From Pseudeuparius sepicola (lineage: Eukaryota > Arthropoda > Insecta > Coleoptera > Anthribidae), in the NCBI GenBank assembly GCA_963920635.1, contig OY987298.1:68841949-68905948 (forward strand): a stretch of 64,000 nucleotides of DNA, written 5' to 3'. The stretch's first letter is position 1, and the number at the start of each line of letters is the position of its first letter. The notes below the pieces were generated by a model. That model was given only the letters and a program-made list of their open reading frames with translations, was not told the origin of the DNA and did no database searches. Shown here in pieces: positions 58,003 to 64,000 of this stretch. A program made the translations under genes and the position numbers.

Positions 58003-61000
58003 CTATACTGGTACAGCATCCATTATATCTTTATGACCCCAAGGTAGAGTGACAACATTATTTACCAAATATCGTTTATCGTCAAAAGGGCTGAGAGCAA
58101 TCTTAGTTTGTTTTATGCTAAACACGTTGTGAGCAAACGAACGGATAGAGCATTGGGTGGCAGTCTTTTCCTTCTTCTTAAATAAACAATTCACATAATC
58201 ATCAAATGTTATATGATTTTTAATAACACTATGTTTAATTCCTTTTGATTTTTTAACACATTTTTTCTCCCCCTCAATAAAATACGTATACATTTTAGAT
58301 CTGAGACCAACGAAATGAGTCATAACAGTACCATTAAGTTCGTCTTTCATCAAGCCTGGCACTTTCTTATTTGTTAGTGGAATATTATATCTATTGTCAA
58401 TTGGGTAGTCGCTGGTATCAAAACGATGTAAATCACTTTTGATAGTCTCACCATAGACATCGTTACATTTTACTTCGTAAATCAAACTATCCGTATCTGT
58501 ATAAAGTAGTTTACAACTTTCCGATGAAAATTTTGGAAGCATATAATCATAATGAAATTCGTATACACAAGTTTTAGAAATATCGAGAATTGCCATACCT
58601 ATATACAAAGGCTTATTAAATACTATTTCAGTTTTATTTAGTTCAATAGCTACTAAGTCTTCATCAAATATTAATCTGCTTTTAAAAACTGGGCTAGCAA
58701 TTAGATTCTTTGCTCCGTATCTCCCATTCCATTTCCTAACTAATTTAACGATTCTATGCTTTCAAATATTTTCCATAGTCTTTCCGTAAACTGCGTTATT
58801 CATCAGTTTAATTATAGTTTTTTCAAAATCAAATGTTGCCTTTGCTCTTAACTGTGTATTAAATTTAATATAAGGTGCTAACCATGCAGCCTGTTCAAAT
58901 TTCAAAACCCTATAAATTTTATTTAAGACTAAACCATTTCGCAGAGCTTGTTTAAGTGCTCTATAATGTATGACATATTTTTCTTTCGGATATAGGGTTG
59001 TCATAAGTTTAGATAATTTTGAATTTGGAGGTACACCATGTTCGGCACAAAAAGGTAAATCTCTATGCAAATCATGTAAGTATTCAGGGTAGTCTAAATC
59101 AACCTCTAAAATATATCCCTCACGAGCATCATCTGGAATAGTGGTAACGTCAATAGTTGTATCTACCCATTGAAACCCACCGTAAGGAAGGTGTTCACAC
59201 ATCGCCCAACCGTACAAGTTGTTAACATCTAGGTATAATAAGTACTTGGAAGGTTCACTAGGATCATAGTTATTCATATATTTATTATTCGCTTGTGAAA
59301 ATCGATTGCAGCACTGACTTATACCACCCCGTATACCCTTTTCGAAAAACATTAAAACATCGATATCTTGAAAGGTTTCTAACTTACAACCTGTACATTT
59401 AAGCATGCAATCCCAGGTAAAACCTGGGAGAGTATAGTACCAAGCTGGATCTAAACCATAATTTTTTAGACAGGTATTTCTGAAATTTTCAAAAATATCT
59501 GTAAGTAACATAATGTCAGTCTTTAGGTACAAGTCTGAGTATTCACCTAAATTTTGTATTTCAAATGTGTCCCAAACTAATTGAGCATGTCTATAAGCAT
59601 CTTCATCGATCCCAATATCATTTAATTTATTATAAAACTGTTCTATGGAAGGTAAAGAATTTTCAGTCAATTTATCTAAGTTATCGATGTAATCATAGTA
59701 AAATACACCTTTCTTGGTTAGCAGTTTAAATCTATCTTGAGATATACCTCAAAATTCTTTACGAGTATTAACAAAGTCTTCACTATTGAGAGACGAGGCT
59801 AGGGTGTCTAGGGAGAAACCTAAGAATCTAAACGAGTCAATGAATCGAAATTTGACGTTTGTGTTATTATTAAAAATAGTAAAACTAATGTATTTTTCCT
59901 TATTAATTGGAAGCAAAGTTGTGTTGTGTCTTTTAGATAGATCTCTAATAATAAAATGACTGTCGTACCCACTGAGATTATGAAATACAATCGGTACTAC
60001 AAATGAATTTCTATAATTTAAATTACATGATTGGTGCGCATAACCTCTGAAATGAGATGTTAGATGACAATGATCACGTACAATTATATCATTAGGGTTA
60101 AATTCTCTTTCACAAATATGACATGTCGGTGTTGAGTCTTTTAGATTGACAGCTTCTTTCATCGGTTCGATGTTTTTTAATTTCGATGAAACTAAATTTG
60201 CAATTTCATCTAGCTGATCTGCAAACCAAGTCATACAATCAGCTCCGCGGTAACTTTTGTAAAAAGATAATGTGTTATCGTAACTACATTTAAAATAATA
60301 TCCAGCACTAAAAGCTTCATGTTTTTGATATCTAGCTGTTTTAGTCATTATTTGTGGGTCATTGTAGGGTTTCAGAATGGATTCAAAATCCGCTAAAATA
60401 ACAAAGGGTACTTTTTCTCTATGAACATAATTTTTGAACTCGATATATTTATCTTTAGGGAAGGATATTTTACAATTATTTATATCTTGACAGTAGCTTA
60501 TATGTTCGTCGAGCTTTTCTTGAGAAGAATAATAATTAAGACACCTGTCACATATAAACATTTTACCTTTATGTTTATTTGTTTGCCTTGAAATCAACCT
60601 AGATAAATCTTTAATCCAACAATAATGGTAGTGAATGTCTACTATTGACTCATCGATAGGAACAGCTTCATGATCATTAATTTTTGGAAAATATTTATCT
60701 TGAATTAAAAGGAGATTTACATGTTTTTGCATTTTACTTTTTGTAATTCGCCCAGGTGAAGTAATAAACGTTGCAGACTGATCGTGTTTTAGTAGATCTA
60801 ATATGTACACATTTACAGATATATTATTTAATTTTTCAAATTTTGGAATTTGATTTAAAGTTAAGGGAAATTTCAAGCCCCTTAAATTTAATACCGTCGA
60901 AGGGTGTGGATATGAAGAAGTGCGGGACGGTACCTTTTTTCCATGAGGGGTGTATAGAGCGGAAACTACAGCCCATAAGAAACAAAGATCATCATTATTT

Positions 61001-61758
61001 TTAACATTTACGCACGCTCGCTTAGCTGCTATGGATTCCGGAAGCTTAATATAAGACTTACCACCGTTTCCTACTTCAATTTTGTTGATATTGATTTCCA
61101 AGCTCAAAATTTTATGTAAAGCCCAACCGGAATCTCTTTCCTGAAAAGATTCTAGTTTGTTTAAGATTTTATCTATAACACAGTTTTGAAACCATTTTTT
61201 AAGCTCTGTACTTTGATCAATTATTTCGTTTTTCGTATTAAAATATTTATTTTCTAACACTTCATCTTCTCCTATTTTTTTAATAAATTCACCACAAAAC
61301 ACTGTGTTAACTTTAATAATTCTAAGAGTTTTTAGGATTCTGGTGATACGGTTTTTGAATAAGAAAAAAGCATCATTAAAAAATTGTAGGATATCTTTGT
61401 GTTTTAAGTTTACTATAATGGCTGAGCGAATGCGACTTTGAAACACCGATTTTGTATCCTCCCATTTTACCCGGTCATTTCTATTTTCTATCCTACCTTT
61501 ACCTGCCACCTCGTGTCTATATGCTTTCAAATAAGTTCTGAACCTAATTAGATGTCCTAAATTTGTCTCCAATTTTATTAAGGTACCATGATTGTAAATT
61601 TTCTTCTTTAATGCCCTACGAATTAACTTAATGTTTGCGTTTATTATCTTTTTCCAATACTCTATAGTTCGTTGATTTGTATTTCTTCGAAAAAGTCTAA
61701 ACCCTTTTTCACAAACGTTGATAATGTTGTCACTCACGTCAGAAACTTCGTCAGACAT
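58003..61758 (-). pseudogene. Protein-primed family B DNA polymerase, two in-frame TGA codons
   Basis: About 1,250 codons in one frame. In order: an N-terminal Polinton-specific region; exonuclease motif I ([10 protein letters not shown], near 60380); a Cys/His endonuclease-VII-like zinc element ([11 protein letters not shown]...[12 protein letters not shown], near 60050-60130); ExoII ([13 protein letters not shown], near 59975); the DNA_pol_B_2 hallmark YLKTDIMLLTDIFENFRNTC (near 59500); polymerase A (LDVNNLYGWAM, near 59220); B (KLMNNAVYGKTMENI, near 58790); and C (LYTDTDSLIY, near 58495). TGA codons interrupt at 59749-59751 and 58762-58764; reading resumes in the same frame after each. The second sits where relatives have Arg, so CGA to TGA decay is likely. 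No frameshifts. Without suppression the product stops after the exonuclease. Confidence 0.92.
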
Positions 61759-61871
61759 TTCTAAGTTGATCTATACCGTGATGTATATCTCTCGGAAATG
61801 TAAACGCATATGAAAACCTTACACCAGTTTAAATGTTGTATAACTGTTCTCCCCCCACCTATTTGCGGTAC

Positions 61872-61906
61872 TATAAATTCAGTGACGGTGTTTCTGAAAT
61901 TTATTA
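61872..61906 (+). promoter_or_regulatory. TATA box of the internal small-protein gene
   Basis: TATAAATT at 61872, with a start expected near 61903. This lies after the in-frame ATG at 61810, supporting ATG 61945 as the start. Confidence 0.55.
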
Positions 61907-61944
61907 GTATTCCACTATTGTTGAACACTATACTTATTAAAAAC

Positions 61945-62235
61945 ATGAACTCATTCCTAAGTTATTTAAACAAGAATTTATTAGTGAAGAAGTTCGTAAG
62001 TGTGCGAGATATGGAAATTGGAGAAAAGTATAGAATATCATCTTTTAGTAAAATCCATACAAGGTTTGGAGAGAAAGTGTTAGTAGAATTTTTGGAGTTC
62101 CGTACTTTGTTACCACGTAGATTTACTGAAGAATTTACCCCCCAACGTATCGCAGAAATAAACAAGAAGATCGAAAGTGGAGAAACATTTTTTTGGCAAG
62201 TCTTGGACCAGCACCAGGTAGAACAACCAACATAG
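61945..62235 (+). CDS. Internal TKFGE/LPRRFT small protein, late frameshift
   Basis: 96 residues from MNSFLSYLNKNLLVKKFVSV, through KIHTRFGEKVLVEFLEFRTL and LPRRFTEEFTPQRIAEINKK. It is clearly the orthologue-like partner of the 18685 protein. After a run of seven T (62189-62195) the current frame ends in an unrelated tail. The -1 frame instead continues with a SLGP..GRTTNIEFS stretch, matching the other copy's tail, and stops within an ATGA overlapping the next gene. So this copy has lost one base in the T run, or uses slippage. Function unknown. Confidence 0.7.
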   Translation: MNSFLSYLNKNLLVKKFVSVRDMEIGEKYRISSFSKIHTRFGEKVLVEFLEFRTLLPRRFTEEFTPQRIAEINKKIESGETFFWQVLDQHQVEQPT

Positions 62236-62251
62236 AATTTTCGTCTTACGA

Positions 62252-62398
62252 ATGACTCTAACGGAATCCAAAAGGAGGTCGAATAGACTCTACTATAGAA
62301 GAAAATTAGAAATGTATAGAAAATCTTTACAAGAATTAAAATTTGAAATTATATTATATGAATTAAATAAGAAAGTTGATAATATTAAATTAGATTAA
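62252..62398 (+). CDS. 48-residue basic helical protein
   Basis: MTLTESKRRSNRLYYRRKLE, then MYRKSLQELKFEIILYELNK and KVDNIKLD. The C-terminal two thirds match the 33-residue protein at 18972 (Y..(S/A)L.EL...I..YEL.KK..N(I/V)KL). The ATG overlaps, as ATGA, the stop of the alternative frame of the preceding gene, as in the 17-kb element. Conserved pairing suggests a two-protein module. Confidence 0.65.
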   Translation: MTLTESKRRSNRLYYRRKLEMYRKSLQELKFEIILYELNKKVDNIKLD

Positions 62399-62977
62399 GG
62401 ATTATTGTTAATGCAAAAATTATAATAAAAATTATAATAAAAAAATAAATGAAAGTACCTATTTTAATTTACCTTATCATCTAAAAAATATACAATGAAT
62501 TTGAAATGAGAATTTTAATGCGATAAACATAATTAGTAAATGATTAATGATATAATTGATTATAAAACTTTTGAAACCTTATTTGTGCATACTAAATTTC
62601 AATTAAAAATATTTGACTGTCTCACCTATTGTTAGTAATTATTGCTAACTATGATTAATTCAAATTTGAGAATATCATGATTATTATAATTATTATTTTG
62701 GGTAACGAGTGAATCAAATAAATTTTTATGCTTATCCTGTTTATTTGTTCTGAATACTTTTGTTTTATTATATGTTTTTTGTTAGTATGATGGTGAATAA
62801 ACATATATTAATAATATATCGGTAGGTAATATTATCTTTTATGTGTTTTACAACTAGTGAGCTGTTACATTCTTCACATTATTTTTACAACTTTATTTAA
62901 ACTTGGTTATTTTATTTGTAAATGGGTAAAAGGGAGTAAAATAAAAATGTTAGAATTAATTTTGCATAGATCATTTA
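62399..62977. other. AT-rich spacer without gene
   Basis: Very AT-rich with several AATAAA motifs on both strands (for example 62440-62450). No coding frame; it separates the module from a convergent minus-strand gene. Confidence 0.6.
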
Positions 62978-63430
62978 TTAATTAAAAAAAACAATATTTT
63001 TATCGTTATGATATTTACTATCAACGAACTTTGCCATTCGAACACGTTCACGATCACGAAAGGCCCTTTTTTCACTCTTACTTCTTTTTGCAGGAAACCT
63101 TATTATATTTTTTTCATCGAGTTGTGGTCGATACATTGTTTCACCATCTTTTCCCCATGCATTCCAGTAATCCTGCTCTTCCTTTTCCTTCTCCATTTCT
63201 ATTATTTTTTTATTATTATCCTCGTCTTGCTCCCATAACCACGTCTCTTCCATTATCGCTCTCTGTAGTACTGAACTCATGTTTGTTGGTTCATCGTCGT
63301 TCCCCCATGCGTCCCAGTAACCCTGCTTTACTTTCTTGTTCTCCATTTCTATTGCTGCTTTATTATTTTCCTCGTCCTGCTTCCATGACTTCGTCTCTTC
63401 ATCAATCGCCTTCTGTAGTGCTGAATTCAT
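62978..63430 (-). CDS. Acidic protein with duplicated 48-residue unit
   Basis: 150 residues if started at the second in-frame ATG (63430). Two tandem units begin MNSALQKAIDEETKSWKQDE and MSSVLQRAIMEETWLWEQDE. Each continues ..NNK..IEME...., then YW(D/N)AWG(N/K)D. The C-terminus is basic (RFPAKRSKSEKRAFRDRERV). The upstream ATG at 63457 lies between the TATA box (tataaaaagg, 63478-63469 on the minus strand) and an initiator TCAGTT (A at 63444), so it should not be in the mRNA; the internal duplication also begins at the second ATG. No known family recognised. Confidence 0.65.
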   Translation of the reverse strand: MNSALQKAIDEETKSWKQDEENNKAAIEMENKKVKQGYWDAWGNDDEPTNMSSVLQRAIMEETWLWEQDEDNNKKIIEMEKEKEEQDYWNAWGKDGETMYRPQLDEKNIIRFPAKRSKSEKRAFRDRERVRMAKFVDSKYHNDKNIVFFN

Positions 63431-63443
63431 TTTATTGGTTAAC

Positions 63444-63478
63444 TGAATGATATCCATCTAAATTCATACCTTTTTATA
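63444..63478 (-). promoter_or_regulatory. Promoter of the duplicated-unit gene
   Basis: Minus-strand TATAAAAAGG (63478-63469) and TCAGTT (63446-63441), about 34 bp apart, deciding the start codon of the gene at 62978-63430. Confidence 0.65.
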
Positions 63479-63632
63479 GTCAATTCCCCCTTACAACGTA
63501 AAATATATTCTGCTTGATTAACAGATTTAGAGCATCGTCAACTTTATGGAATTTCTATAGAATATTAATCCGTTTTCAAAATACGGTCAAGGTTATTTCA
63601 GGTCATTTTAAGTCCCCACTCTTCGATTTTGA

Positions 63633-63669
63633 TATAAATTGATATAATAGACATAAAAATCTAGCAGTT
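63633..63669 (+). promoter_or_regulatory. TATA box and initiator of the BIR gene
   Basis: TATAAA at 63633 and GCAGTT with A at 63666, 33 bp apart, 22 bp before the ATG. A second 'gatataatag' at 63641 is a weaker candidate. Confidence 0.65.
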
Positions 63670-63687
63670 GGTTTCTTACGTACAGAA

Positions 63688-64000
63688 ATGGAATTAATTT
63701 CGGAATATAAAAAATTTGATAATAGACTAAAATCGTTCGAAAATTGGCCGCAAGAGCATGTGTTTAAGGCAACGAGAAACCTGGCGGAGGCAGGCTTTTT
63801 TTATACGAGCTCCGATGATACAGTACAATGTCCCTATTGCTTCATCGAGGGTTACCAATGGAAGGTTGATGATGACCCTATGCAAGACCACAGAAGTTGG
63901 AGTCCGAATTGTCCATTTATCACAAATCGTGGAGATAGTGAAGTTTACGGTATCGAAATTCGTCCTAATGCCGTTACAGAAGATGAAAGTTTTTTCTCTA
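63688..64000 (+). CDS. IAP-like BIR-domain protein (3' end outside window)
   Basis: The first 104 residues contain a complete baculoviral IAP repeat: R13 in FDNRLKSFENWP, the LAEAGFFYTSSDDTVQCPYC core and the zinc ligands C48, C51, H68 and C75 (exact CX2C-X16-H-X6-C spacing). W58 and the DDP.Q.HRSW.P.C context are as in inhibitor-of-apoptosis proteins. In insects and their large DNA viruses such domains bind caspases or IAP antagonists. Whether a second BIR or a RING follows is not visible. It sits inside the Polinton, downstream of all other element genes, with its own TATA/initiator and no introns so far, suggesting cargo that protects the host cell during element activity. That role is inference. 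Confidence 0.85.
   Translation, partial: MELISEYKKFDNRLKSFENWPQEHVFKATRNLAEAGFFYTSSDDTVQCPYCFIEGYQWKVDDDPMQDHRSWSPNCPFITNRGDSEVYGIEIRPNAVTEDESFFS

Larger units (their letters stand above)
51914..64000. mobile_element. Polinton/Maverick-type element (right end outside window)
   Basis: Gene set: packaging ATPase, DDE integrase with chromodomain, protein-primed DNA polymerase B, DUF8207-like and fibre-like proteins, a BIR gene and several unknowns, mostly with their own TATA boxes. The left tip is proposed at agtaggagtagttaag (51914) because Polinton ends start AG and the 17-kb element also starts AGTAG; it lies 19 bp past the preceding transposon. The terminal repeat and target duplication cannot be checked because the other end is not in view. 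All genes but the polymerase, and one late frameshift, are open. Confidence 0.85.

Overview
This is AT-rich animal DNA, almost certainly from an insect or other arthropod. The evidence is two phase-consistent exons of an aldo-keto reductase gene, intervening DNA crowded with terminal-inverted-repeat and foldback elements, non-LTR retrotransposon pieces, and several TATA box/TCAGTT initiator pairs about 31-34 bp apart. The order of insect cannot be fixed from the sequence. There is no prokaryotic organisation, CRISPR array or rRNA gene.

Layout. 1-18.5 kb is host DNA: two aldo-keto reductase exons (3307-3554 and 11399-11650, phases compatible) sit among hAT elements with 8-bp target duplications, a decayed RNase H-bearing LINE, foldback MITEs, a 122-bp minisatellite and a 330-bp perfect-looking palindrome. 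18.5-36.8 kb is a nested structure. A TA-flanked foldback element (18481-18520 plus 35622-36757) is split by a 17.1-kb element (18521-35621) with 5.7-5.8-kb inverted arms and a 6-bp target duplication (ggggtt). Each arm carries, just inside its tip, a promoter, a 96-residue gene and a tiny basic gene overlapping it by ATGA. The unique centre carries a five-exon spliced gene, a head-to-head array of 326-bp monomers bounded by (TA)n, and a deleted piggyBac transposase. 36.8-49.7 kb is more foldback/MITE DNA, including a ~2.4-kb foldback interrupted by a 5'-truncated Jockey-like LINE with a 9-bp target duplication. 49.95-51.9 kb is a decayed DNA transposon holding a non-autonomous hAT element.

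From about 51.9 kb to the window end is a Polinton/Maverick-type element. It has an A32-like packaging ATPase, a DUF8207-like protein, a phage-fibre-like coiled-coil protein, a DDE integrase with chromodomain, a protein-primed family B DNA polymerase interrupted by two in-frame TGA codons, several unknown genes, and an IAP-like BIR gene running off the end. No canonical capsid genes are recognised in the visible 12 kb.

Linking theme. The same small-protein family (conserved TKFGE and LPQR/LPRR-T motifs) occurs at the tips of the 17-kb element, at the tip of the Polinton and again inside it. In the last case, as in the 17-kb element, it is followed by a homologous tiny basic ORF with the same ATGA overlap. 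With 6-bp target duplication and AG...CT ends, this suggests the 17-kb element is a Polinton-related passenger element moved in trans by a Polinton integrase. That is inference; it is the most interesting signal in the window.
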